32,527 nucleotides of DNA. Source: JACMLD01 sp039915085 (GTDB taxonomy: Bacteria > Bacteroidota > Bacteroidia > Chitinophagales > Chitinophagaceae). Shown here one piece after another: positions 9,227 to 17,450 of this stretch (position 1 is its first letter; every line of letters starts with the position of its first letter). Made by a program: the position numbers and the translations under genes. The stretch lies in NCBI GenBank assembly GCA_039915085.1, contig JBDSOC010000103.1:1-32527 (forward strand). The letters are read 5' to 3'. The notes beneath the pieces are model-generated. The model saw nothing but the letters and a program-made list of their open reading frames with translations, did no database searches and was not told where the DNA came from.

Positions 9227-10645
9227 ATGACAGAACAAAACCCTTCTTTCAAGCCTTCTCTGGGGTTGCTGGATGCGACCATGGTAGTAGCCGGTTCCAT
9301 GATAGGTTCCGGTATTTTTATTGTAAGTGCAGACATTACGCGCAATGTGGGCAGTGCCGGCTGGTTAATTTTTGTATGGCTGATTACCGGGTTTATGACT
9401 TTAACAGCCGCCGTTAGTTATGGAGAACTCAGTGCCATGTATCCAAAAGCTGGTGGCCAGTATGTATACTTGAAAGAAGCATTTAATCCCCTCGCTGGTT
9501 TTTTATATGGCTGGAGTTTTTTCGCAGTAATACAAACAGCTACCATAGCAGCAGTAGGTGTGGCGTTCTCCAAGTTTGCAGGGTATTTTTTTCCTATACT
9601 GGAACTGAAAGATGAAAATATACTGATGCAGCTGGGTAACTTTAAAATATACCCCGCACAATTGATTTCTATTATTCTTATTCTTCTTCTTACTTACATC
9701 AATACAAAAGGTATAAAAGGTGGCAAGCTTATTCAAACAACATTTACAGTTACAAAATTGCTTTCCCTTTTTGGTCTTATTGGATTTGGATTTTTACTGG
9801 CAGCAAAATCTGAAATATGGCATGCTAACTGGCAGGATGCATGGAACATGAAAAATTTATCTGCAACCGGGGAAACCATACCCGTAACAGGCGCAGCTAT
9901 ACTGGGTGCCATTGCAGCAGCTATGGTGGGTTCAATTTTCAGCAGTGATTCATGGAACAACGTAACATTTATTGCAGGCGAAATTAAAAATCCCAGGCGC
10001 AATATCGGGTTGAGTCTTTTTCTGGGTACACTGATTGTAACCATTATATATGTTGCAGCTAACCTGATGTACATTAGTGTATTGCCCTTGCATGAAGTGG
10101 CCTTTGCGCAGCAAGACAGGGTGGCTGTGGCCGCATCAAATGCTATTTTTGGTAACATGGGTACTTATGTAATTGCGGTTATGATTATGATTTCTACTTT
10201 TGGGTGCAACAATGGATTAATACTTGCGGGTGCAAGGGTTTACTATACAATGGCGCAGGATGGTTTGTTTTTTAAAAAAGCAGGTACGCTGAATAAAAAT
10301 GCTGTACCAGAATGGGCCTTGTGGGCACAATGTATTGTTGCTTCCATTTTATGCTTAAGTGGTAAGTATGGAGACCTGCTGGATATGGTGGCATTTGTAG
10401 TAGTTATTTTTTATGTACTTACTATCATTGGCATATTTGTTTTGAGAAATAAAAGACCGGATATCGAAAGACCATACAAAGCGTTTGGTTATCCTGTTTT
10501 GCCTGCTATTTATATTATAATGGGCATTGCATTTTGTATTGCTTTGATTTTTCAAAAACCGGTTTACGCAGGTTGGGGATTGGCCATCGTGCTCCTGGGA
10601 ATACCTTTATATTTTATTGCACAACGCAACAATACTGAATCATAA
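9227..10645 (+). CDS. APC-family amino acid permease
   Basis: This is an integral membrane transporter of the amino acid-polyamine-organocation superfamily, expected to move amino acids across the inner membrane by cation coupling or exchange. The product is 472 residues from the ATG at 9227. An upstream in-frame extension from 9182 adds 15 poorly hydrophobic residues and is unlikely to be real. The first helix carries the substrate-binding GSMIGSGIF motif, and SYGELSAMYPKAGGQYVYLK follows, both hallmarks of the family. About 12 hydrophobic segments are visible. The sequence type is nearest to the LAT/YfnA-like branch, but the substrate cannot be read from the sequence. rfaE1 follows after 29 bp, close enough for co-transcription. 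Confidence 0.9.
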   Translation: MTEQNPSFKPSLGLLDATMVVAGSMIGSGIFIVSADITRNVGSAGWLIFVWLITGFMTLTAAVSYGELSAMYPKAGGQYVYLKEAFNPLAGFLYGWSFFAVIQTATIAAVGVAFSKFAGYFFPILELKDENILMQLGNFKIYPAQLISIILILLLTYINTKGIKGGKLIQTTFTVTKLLSLFGLIGFGFLLAAKSEIWHANWQDAWNMKNLSATGETIPVTGAAILGAIAAAMVGSIFSSDSWNNVTFIAGEIKNPRRNIGLSLFLGTLIVTIIYVAANLMYISVLPLHEVAFAQQDRVAVAASNAIFGNMGTYVIAVMIMISTFGCNNGLILAGARVYYTMAQDGLFFKKAGTLNKNAVPEWALWAQCIVASILCLSGKYGDLLDMVAFVVVIFYVLTIIGIFVLRNKRPDIERPYKAFGYPVLPAIYIIMGIAFCIALIFQKPVYAGWGLAIVLLGIPLYFIAQRNNTES

Positions 10646-10674
10646 ACAGCCTCTGTAGTATTAAAAGTTTTTAC

Positions 10675-11670
10675 ATGGACTTCGATAAACTCTTTCAAAA
10701 TTTTTCAAATTGTAAAGTGGGTGTTATTGGCGATGTTATGCTGGACACATACTGGTGGGGACATGTAGAAAGAATTTCACCGGAGGCGCCTGTTCCTGTT
10801 GTTCTAATGGATAAACGTGAGTTGCGTATTGGTGGGGCCGGCAATGTAGCGTTGAACCTTGTTTCGTTGGGCGCAGTTACCAGTATTTTTTCTGTAATTG
10901 GTGAAGATGAGGCGGGCAAATCACTGGATAGCCTTATGACAGAACAGGGCATTGATACCTCTTATATTATTTGCAGTAAAACAAGACAGACCACCGATAA
11001 AACACGTATCATCAGCCGCAATCAGCAAATGATGCGCCTGGATGCAGAGACAACCATTGATTTGGCTACAACCGCAGAAGATGCATTGATTGACAGGGTA
11101 AAAGATTATATCACTGCGGAAAAGCCTGCAGTAATTATTTTTGAAGATTACAATAAAGGTGTTCTTACACAGCGTGTGATTACTGAAGTAATATCAATTT
11201 GTAAGCAATACAATGTTATTACAGCTGTAGATCCTAAACGGAAAAATTTCTTTTCATATAAAGGGGTGACTATTTTTAAACCCAATCTTAAAGAAGTAAA
11301 AGATGGGTTGAATTTACTGGTTGACGAAATAGATATTTCTTCGCTTAGAAATATACACCAGTTGCTGGAAAAGCAGCTTGGCCACACGGTATCATTTATC
11401 ACATTATCAGAAAAAGGTGTTTTTTTTGAGAATGATCGCGAAGCTGCAATTATTCCTTCTCATTTCCGGCGTATTGCAGATGTGTCTGGCGCAGGCGATA
11501 CGGTGATTGCTGTAGCAGCTTTATTGTATGCAACTACGAATGATGTAAAACTGATGGCCAGTGTAGCAAATATTGCCGGCGGCCTTGTATGCGAAGAAGT
11601 AGGAACAGCCGCTATCAATAAAGAAAAATTATTGCATGAATGCCGGTTGCTGCTGAAAAACAGCTATTAG
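10675..11670 (+). CDS. rfaE1: D-glycero-beta-D-manno-heptose-7-phosphate kinase (RfaE1/HldA type)
   Basis: This PfkB/ribokinase-fold sugar kinase would phosphorylate C1 of heptose 7-phosphate on the route to ADP-heptose for lipopolysaccharide. The product is 331 residues, the length of the kinase half of bifunctional HldE; the cytidylyltransferase-like half is absent. Visible features are VIGDVMLDTYWWGHVERISP near the N-terminus, the sugar-binding IGGAGNVALNL, and the catalytic and anion-hole motif DVSGAGDTV near residues 270-278. The stop codon lies inside a copy of the cagctattagc repeat, so the last two codons may come from the repeat. The family is certain; the heptose substrate is inferred from the closest family resemblance. 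Confidence 0.85.
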   Translation: MDFDKLFQNFSNCKVGVIGDVMLDTYWWGHVERISPEAPVPVVLMDKRELRIGGAGNVALNLVSLGAVTSIFSVIGEDEAGKSLDSLMTEQGIDTSYIICSKTRQTTDKTRIISRNQQMMRLDAETTIDLATTAEDALIDRVKDYITAEKPAVIIFEDYNKGVLTQRVITEVISICKQYNVITAVDPKRKNFFSYKGVTIFKPNLKEVKDGLNLLVDEIDISSLRNIHQLLEKQLGHTVSFITLSEKGVFFENDREAAIIPSHFRRIADVSGAGDTVIAVAALLYATTNDVKLMASVANIAGGLVCEEVGTAAINKEKLLHECRLLLKNSY

Positions 11671-11671
11671 C
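11661..11671. repeat. Copy of the 11-mer cagctattagc at a gene end
   Basis: This is identical to 3805-3815 in the rpoB-rpoC spacer. Related sequence continues to about 11695 (tttagctagaagctgttggctgg). It supplies the stop codon of rfaE1. Confidence 0.45.
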
Positions 11672-11763
11672 ATTTAGCTAGAAGCTGTTGGCTGGGTAAC
11701 CAATCAACTGAGCAAGCGGTCAACTGATTTAGCTAATTTTGAACTGAAAAAAGCAATGAGGTT

Positions 11764-12711
11764 ATGTCGAAATTTACAATGGTTATTCATGGTGGGGCAG
11801 GTACTATTCTTAAAGCAGATATGACAGCGGAACTGGAAACCGCTTATATAGAAGGTCTGCACGCTGCACTGAACGCAGGCTATGCGGTATTGGAAGAAGG
11901 CGGTTCTGCTATTAATGCTGTAAAAGCCTCTCTGGTGATTTTGGAAGACAATATCCTTTTTAATGCCGGTCGCGGCGCTGTATTTACAAAAAAAGGAGTG
12001 CAGGAAATGGATGCCGCAATAATGGATGGTAAAACACTGGAAGCCGGTGCTGTTGCGGGTATACGCAATGTGCGAAACCCCATTGAACTGGCAACAGAAG
12101 TGATGCAGCATAGCAACCACGTTTTTTTAAGTGGCAAGGGAGCCAATGATTTTGCGATAAAACAGGGAATTAAATTAGAACCCGATGAATATTTCTTTTC
12201 ACAGTTCAGGTATGATCAATGGAAAGCCATCCGTGATTCTGATAATTACTCGCTTGACCATACACACCAGCGGCTGGAGGAATTAATGAAAGATAAGAAA
12301 TTCGGTACGGTTGGAGCTGTAGCGTGCGATCAAAACGGAAATATCGCAGCTGCTACCAGTACGGGCGGTATGACAAATAAAAAGTACGGCCGTATTGGAG
12401 ATAGTCCCATGATTGGCAGTGGAACTTATGCAAACAATAAAACATGCGCTATCAGTTGCACCGGTCATGGAGAAATGTTTATACGTGCCGTAGCAGCGTA
12501 TGATGTAAGCGCAATAATGGAATATAAAAATTATAGTTTGCAACAGGCCATGGATGAAGTAGTAAATAAAAAACTGGTAAAAATAGAAGGCGAAGGTGGA
12601 ATGATTGGCGTTGATGCCAATGGAAATTTCTCACTGATGTTTAACAGTGCAGGTATGTACCGCGGGGTGCGTAGCAGCGATGGAACGGATGAAGTGGCGT
12701 TGTATAAATAG
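11764..12711 (+). CDS. iaaA: Isoaspartyl peptidase / L-asparaginase (Ntn hydrolase)
   Basis: This is a plant-type asparaginase that hydrolyses isoaspartyl dipeptides and, more weakly, asparagine. The precursor cuts itself to expose an N-terminal threonine. The 315-residue product opens with MVIHGGAGTI, typical of the family. The autocleavage site is visible as KKFG|TVGAVACD, which puts the catalytic Thr at residue 182 (E. coli EcAIII uses Thr179). The conserved STGGMTNKKYGRIGDSP and the substrate-loop CTGHGEMFIR follow. There is no secretion signal, so it is probably cytoplasmic, with a role in recycling damaged proteins or peptides. The spacers on both sides contain repeats, so its place in an operon is uncertain. 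Confidence 0.92.
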   Translation: MSKFTMVIHGGAGTILKADMTAELETAYIEGLHAALNAGYAVLEEGGSAINAVKASLVILEDNILFNAGRGAVFTKKGVQEMDAAIMDGKTLEAGAVAGIRNVRNPIELATEVMQHSNHVFLSGKGANDFAIKQGIKLEPDEYFFSQFRYDQWKAIRDSDNYSLDHTHQRLEELMKDKKFGTVGAVACDQNGNIAAATSTGGMTNKKYGRIGDSPMIGSGTYANNKTCAISCTGHGEMFIRAVAAYDVSAIMEYKNYSLQQAMDEVVNKKLVKIEGEGGMIGVDANGNFSLMFNSAGMYRGVRSSDGTDEVALYK

Positions 12712-12735
12712 AGGCAGGGTTTGCCCCTGTCCAAA

Positions 12736-12818
12736 ATTGCTGATTTTGTGATTGGGAAATGTCAGCATTTCATTTGATGTAACATCCCGTGAAAATCTCA
12801 AATCCCAAAATCAGCAAT
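12736..12818. repeat. Inverted repeat in the iaaA-ispD spacer
   Basis: The two perfect 12-bp arms are attgctgatttt (12736-12747) and aaaatcagcaat (12807-12818). A second partial match (attggga with aatccca) lies just inside. The 59-bp interior shows no open frame. No T-run follows, so it is not a standard terminator. It may be a dispersed spacer repeat. Confidence 0.5.
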
Positions 12819-12831
12819 CAATAAATCAGAA

Positions 12832-13554
12832 ATGAAAAAATATGCTGTTATAGTTGCGGGTGGTTCCGGTTTACGGATGGGTACCAGCATTCCCAAACAA
12901 TTTCTGCTATTAAAAGACAAGCCCGTTCTATGGCATACGCTGACTGCTTTTCTTACCGCTTTCAATGATCTTAAAATTATACTGGTATTGCCCGGCCAGT
13001 TTATAGAAACAGGTCATTCAATTGTTAAAACTGTTACAGAACCCAATCGCATACAAATAACTGCCGGTGGAGATACACGCTACCAATCTGTAAAAAACGG
13101 GTTAAAACTGGTGGAGGAAAAATCAGTTGTTTTTGTACATGATGGCGTTCGATGTTTGGTTAGCCCCGGTTTGATAAATCGTTGTTATGCAGCTGCGCTT
13201 GAAAAAGGCAATGCAGTCCCCACTACCGCGGCCATCGACTCTATAAGAATTGAAACGGGTAACGGAAGCGAAACAATCGACAGGAACCTGGTTCGAATGG
13301 TACAGACGCCGCAAACGTTTTTAGCCGCATTACTTTTACCTGCTTTTGATCAGCCATATGATCCTTCTTTTACAGACGAAGCGACGGTTGTAGAAAAAAC
13401 AGGCGTTGTTATCCATCTTATTGAAGGTGATGTTTTCAATATCAAAATAACCAGCCCGCTTGATTTACTGGTAGCAGAAAAACTACTTGAAGAAAGGATA
13501 GAAATAAATGAATCTCCTCAAGGACAGCTAAGACCAGGCCCAGGAAACCTGTAA
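12832..13554 (+). CDS. ispD: 2-C-methyl-D-erythritol 4-phosphate cytidylyltransferase
   Basis: IspD joins CTP and methylerythritol phosphate to make CDP-methylerythritol in the non-mevalonate isoprenoid pathway. The 240-residue product begins with the nucleotide-binding signature AVIVAGGSGLRMG..PKQF (residues about 5-24). GGDTRYQSVKNGL, VHDGVR and the C-terminal TDEATVVEKTG and NIKITSPLDL motifs all fit IspD. The last 15 or so residues (NESPQGQLRPGPGNL) are polar, rich in Pro and Gly, and lie past the usual end; they may come from loss of an earlier stop. The ATG start at 12832 is preceded by the repeat described above. The gene converges on the next, minus-strand gene with 51 bp between. Confidence 0.92.
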   Translation: MKKYAVIVAGGSGLRMGTSIPKQFLLLKDKPVLWHTLTAFLTAFNDLKIILVLPGQFIETGHSIVKTVTEPNRIQITAGGDTRYQSVKNGLKLVEEKSVVFVHDGVRCLVSPGLINRCYAAALEKGNAVPTTAAIDSIRIETGNGSETIDRNLVRMVQTPQTFLAALLLPAFDQPYDPSFTDEATVVEKTGVVIHLIEGDVFNIKITSPLDLLVAEKLLEERIEINESPQGQLRPGPGNL

Positions 13555-13605
13555 GTTTACAACAATGCAACCCTTATAGGCTTACATGAACTGAAACATG
13601 GCACA

Positions 13606-14523
13606 TCATTTTTTTAACCATCTAATCAAAGATGGTAAGCGGTTGTACCTGACGCCAGGATAATTCTCTTCTATAGCACCAAAACTGCTGTAAAATAAAG
13701 CAAGGCTGGGTATATCAGAGCCTTCAAAATCTAAAATCATATTCGTCTCCGAATGATCTTTAATAAATGCGTCGATAAGCATATGAGAAGAACCTGTAGA
13801 TCTGCTGTCAGGGTGGTTACCTGCAAGGATATAGTAAGCCCGGTTTTGCCAGGTAAAAAAAACACAGGCGCATAGCAGGTTACCATTTGCAGTAATTATA
13901 CCATAGGTAGTAGCGGCATTTTTTTGTTCAAGAAATTTATACAAATTTGAAAAACGGATAAAATCATCATCGGTAACATTGGCAAATTGCTGCATTTGTA
14001 TTTTAGCAAGATTAAGTACTTCTGCAAGCGCTGGTTTATTTACGGAACAATTTAATTGGGCTGCTTTTTTTATATTACGTTTAATGTTATCACTGAATTT
14101 AGCGTACAATTTTTCATAAGATTGATTAAGGTTTAGTATAAAATTTTTTCTTCTGTAAGCGTTGAAAATATCATTATTTACATTATTGCCCTGGTTAAGA
14201 CAGATATCCCAGTATCGGAATACACGTGGAATATGTTTTAAAAAATCGTTGGTAATAGCTGGATGCAGGAATTGTCCGGAGATACCCAGTAAGGCGCAGC
14301 AAAAAGGCTGATACAAATAATAAATGCCATATTTTTTATTCCACGTCAGTGGCATTACGGCCTCATAATCGTTCAGCACAAGCCCATCCCAATGTTTTGA
14401 CATGGCATCAAGGTAAAAAGAATAACTGTAGATAAGCCCATTGGAAGAACCATCCAGGCAGGCATCCCATTTTTCTTTGTTTATCTGGTGCTGTGCAAGA
14501 TATTTTATGGAATGGGTATTCAT
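13606..14523 (-). CDS. GNAT/FemAB-like acyltransferase family protein
   Basis: This is a protein of 305 residues without a signal peptide. The stretch KFSDNIKRNIKKAAQLNC (about 142-160) resembles the 'R-N-hydrophobic-K-K-A' signature of FemAB-like and Acetyltransf_6 proteins. Later, YGIITANGNLLCACVFFTW and DFEGSDIPSLALFYSSFGA fit the C-terminal GNAT half, with the final YPGVRYNRLP typical of these Bacteroidota proteins. Family members move an acyl or aminoacyl group onto an amine, often in cell-wall or surface polymer synthesis. It lies 7 bp after the M1 peptidase and is the last gene of a four-gene minus-strand run that includes a polysaccharide-initiating transferase. The family is fairly sure; the substrate is unknown. 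Confidence 0.7.
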   Translation of the reverse strand: MNTHSIKYLAQHQINKEKWDACLDGSSNGLIYSYSFYLDAMSKHWDGLVLNDYEAVMPLTWNKKYGIYYLYQPFCCALLGISGQFLHPAITNDFLKHIPRVFRYWDICLNQGNNVNNDIFNAYRRKNFILNLNQSYEKLYAKFSDNIKRNIKKAAQLNCSVNKPALAEVLNLAKIQMQQFANVTDDDFIRFSNLYKFLEQKNAATTYGIITANGNLLCACVFFTWQNRAYYILAGNHPDSRSTGSSHMLIDAFIKDHSETNMILDFEGSDIPSLALFYSSFGAIEENYPGVRYNRLPSLIRWLKK

Positions 14524-14530
14524 GAGAAAT

Positions 14531-17353
14531 TTAAAAATCCAGGTTTTTATTCATTTTTTTCAGCCTGAAGTCCTGAATATCTATGCTGAATGAGATGGTT
14601 TTAAGTAAATAATTTGTACCCAGGGTTGATCTGAAATAGTCCCTGAATTCTTTACTGGATAATAATGGCAGATAAATATTTACCGTTTCGTGCAGTATTG
14701 AAAGTTGCAGGCCGGCATCAAACAAAAAACGCGACGTTTGTGCATCATTTTGCCAGGCACCTGCATAGGTACCAATGTCTGCAAATATTTTCAGTGGAAA
14801 TTTTTTGTCTGCAATATCTGATACGAAATTTATTGCGCCGAGCCAATTATCTGTTTTCCCTATTTTGCTGCTTAAGAGATCTGTTCTTACTTTAAATCCA
14901 CCATCACGTATCATTATCTGGCGGTTAGCAGTTCCTTCAAATTCATTTCGCCCTAAAAAATAATTACTATAGGTGTAATCTTCGTAACCATTGGCACCAG
15001 TCATATTAAGCTGGTACCTGTCTGTTTCAAATTGTTTGGTAATCGTTTTTGCCCCTGTATAAAAGAATTTGCCTGCAAAAAGACGCACACTCAAACCGGA
15101 TTTATTATTGGAATAATTAAAATAGTAATTACCGGTAAATGCTGCACGTACAAAACCATCAGCCTGTTCTACCAGTAACTGTGCCCGGTAAGGATACAGA
15201 ATGCGGTTATTCTCTATGACAAATTTCAATTGGTTGATATAACGGTTACCCGAAGTTTTTTCAACTACATCAGTAGTGTCGGGTCCATTTATAACAGTTT
15301 TAAAGTTCAGGGCGTTTTCCTGAATAAAGAATGGTGTAAACTGAATATAGCGCCTGCGTTTGCTGTGCGGCCCGGTTTCTTTTAATGTAAAACGTATAAA
15401 AGGAGCTATTTTTCTGAAGCCGAGTGTTATCTTTTCTTCTGGGGAAGGTTCATAATCATCCATTGAAAATGCAGCAGCACTTATACCTATTTCTGTTTTG
15501 TAAAAGATATTTTCAGGATACCAGGTATACGAAGCCCTGGCGAGATAATTAAACTTCTTACTTCCTGTTGCATACATGGGCGCCGCGAGAAACTGAAATT
15601 TTTCCGCCGGGAGTGAATAATTATGTACCAGCAAACCAACCATGAATTTATCGTACTGGTTATAGCCTGCCGCGGGTAATATATTTACGTAACTGTATTT
15701 GTTTGTATTATTGAAATTGAAAAAAGCGACTGGTTTTATTTGTCTTTTTACCAGTGGAGGCAGTTCTCCCTTTTTATCAATCAGCTGAAAAATATCATCG
15801 GTATTTTTTCCGCTTACCTGCGTAATAACTGCTTTAAAATCTTCAGGATAAGGATGTTTAAATTGCCAGCGTGTATAATATTCTTTCATGCAGGAATCAA
15901 AAACAGGCTGACCTATATAATTTTCCAAAATCTTCATCCATTTGCCCGTTTTATAGTAAGCCGACAAATCATTATTTAATTCTGTAAAGTTTTCTGCCGG
16001 TGTATTTATGGGTTGATCTTTTTTGACAGCTATCAGCGATTGAAGAAATAAGCCTTCCATATCCTGCGGACTGCGTTGCTGTATGAATTTATTTTTTTTG
16101 GCTGCTTTTATTTCTTTAATTACAGGTGTATAGCGGTTGTCGTAATAGGTATTCATTCCTTCATCCATCCATGGGTATTGCCTTTCATTGGTTGCAAGAA
16201 TACCCTGTAACCAGTTATGTCCAACTTCGTGTTCAATGGTGTATTCCAGTTCTGCGTCTGTGCCAGCAGGAGAAATGCTGGTAATGGTTGGATATTCCAT
16301 TCCGCCATTAAAACCCATTTTTGCTTCTACAGCACTAACTGTATTGTATGGGTATTCGCCCATAACCAAAGATCGGAAGTGTATGGCTCTTTTGATAAAG
16401 CTTACACTGTTTTTCCATGGGGTTTCTTTACCGGGCAGATAGTAACTGTAAGCAGTAACTGTTCTGCCTGAAGCCAGTTGTATAGTATCCTGTTGCACAA
16501 CAAAACGTTTATCAGCAAACCAGGCAAAGTCGTGGACATTGTTTTGTATAAATTGTATTGTTTTAATTTTTGTAAGGGATGCGGGATAGCGTTGTACAGT
16601 TTTCTTTACATGTTTGTAAGAACCTTTCTTTACAATTATTTTACTGGTTACGGGTTGCCAGTTGAAAGATGCTCTTTGTTTCATCCATTCCTTTTCTTCT
16701 TCATTTTGCAATTCACCGGTAGCAGCTACTACATAGTTTTCAGGAACAGTAATGCGCACATCAAAATTGCCAAACTCACTATAGAATTCTCCCTGGTCAA
16801 GGTAAGGAATGGGATGCCAGCCTTTGTGATCATATACAGCTGGCTTAGGGAACCATTGCGTTACCTGGTAGGTTTGCCCGGTATGTCCGCCACGTGAAAA
16901 ATTTTCAGGCAACTGAACATGAAAAGGGGTGTTGATAAGGGCCTGTTCACCTGGGGGGAGAGGCGTGGGCAGTAATAACTTAATGATATCAATATACTGC
17001 GGATGGTCCGTGGTTTGTGCAGTAACACCATTTACCTTAAAATCAAGGCGGTTAATATAGCCCCTTTGTTCTTTGTTGCTGAAGTAAAAATCGGTACGGT
17101 TATTATTGAGTAATTGCTCGCTAAAAGCAGTTCTATCATTTTTATAGGCGTTTGGCCAAAGATGAAACCAGATGAAATTAATTGTATCGGGTGAGTTGTT
17201 TTTGTAAACTATCTTTTCAAAACCCTCCAGGGTATGTTCCTTATCATTAAGGGAAACGTCAATTATATAATTGACCTGTTGTTGCCAATATTGCGGATAA
17301 GCAGTAACCGAAAGGGCCAGTGCCACAATAAGACTGAAAGTTGATTTACTCAA
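14531..17353 (-). CDS. M1-family zinc metallopeptidase with C-terminal beta-rich (barrel-like) half
   Basis: This is a secreted aminopeptidase-like enzyme. The frame runs up to a TTG at 17404, but the TTG at 17353 gives a good signal peptide (SKSTFSLIVALALSVTAYPQ) and is preferred; there is no ATG at the N-terminus. From this start the protein is 940 residues. Zinc site: HEVGH at 375-379 with the second glutamate at 398 (WMDEG). Exopeptidase motif: GGMEY at 350-354. The M1 part ends near residue 530. The remaining 400 or so residues show alternating aromatic and polar strands (FIRFTLKETG, YYFNYSNNKSGLSVRLFAGK) and end ...NKNLDF, like an outer-membrane barrel. No ERAP1-like helical C-terminal domain is seen. 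It sits 46 bp or more after the glycosylphosphotransferase and 7 bp before the GNAT-like gene. Confidence 0.88.
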   Translation of the reverse strand: MSKSTFSLIVALALSVTAYPQYWQQQVNYIIDVSLNDKEHTLEGFEKIVYKNNSPDTINFIWFHLWPNAYKNDRTAFSEQLLNNNRTDFYFSNKEQRGYINRLDFKVNGVTAQTTDHPQYIDIIKLLLPTPLPPGEQALINTPFHVQLPENFSRGGHTGQTYQVTQWFPKPAVYDHKGWHPIPYLDQGEFYSEFGNFDVRITVPENYVVAATGELQNEEEKEWMKQRASFNWQPVTSKIIVKKGSYKHVKKTVQRYPASLTKIKTIQFIQNNVHDFAWFADKRFVVQQDTIQLASGRTVTAYSYYLPGKETPWKNSVSFIKRAIHFRSLVMGEYPYNTVSAVEAKMGFNGGMEYPTITSISPAGTDAELEYTIEHEVGHNWLQGILATNERQYPWMDEGMNTYYDNRYTPVIKEIKAAKKNKFIQQRSPQDMEGLFLQSLIAVKKDQPINTPAENFTELNNDLSAYYKTGKWMKILENYIGQPVFDSCMKEYYTRWQFKHPYPEDFKAVITQVSGKNTDDIFQLIDKKGELPPLVKRQIKPVAFFNFNNTNKYSYVNILPAAGYNQYDKFMVGLLVHNYSLPAEKFQFLAAPMYATGSKKFNYLARASYTWYPENIFYKTEIGISAAAFSMDDYEPSPEEKITLGFRKIAPFIRFTLKETGPHSKRRRYIQFTPFFIQENALNFKTVINGPDTTDVVEKTSGNRYINQLKFVIENNRILYPYRAQLLVEQADGFVRAAFTGNYYFNYSNNKSGLSVRLFAGKFFYTGAKTITKQFETDRYQLNMTGANGYEDYTYSNYFLGRNEFEGTANRQIMIRDGGFKVRTDLLSSKIGKTDNWLGAINFVSDIADKKFPLKIFADIGTYAGAWQNDAQTSRFLFDAGLQLSILHETVNIYLPLLSSKEFRDYFRSTLGTNYLLKTISFSIDIQDFRLKKMNKNLDF

Positions 17354-17450
17354 GGATTGTGAGTTTTGGCCAAAAATAATTGAAAATGAGTTAATAGTGA
17401 ACAAACTAATAACGGGGATAATGCCGATTAATTATGTGACCGGCAGTCAT

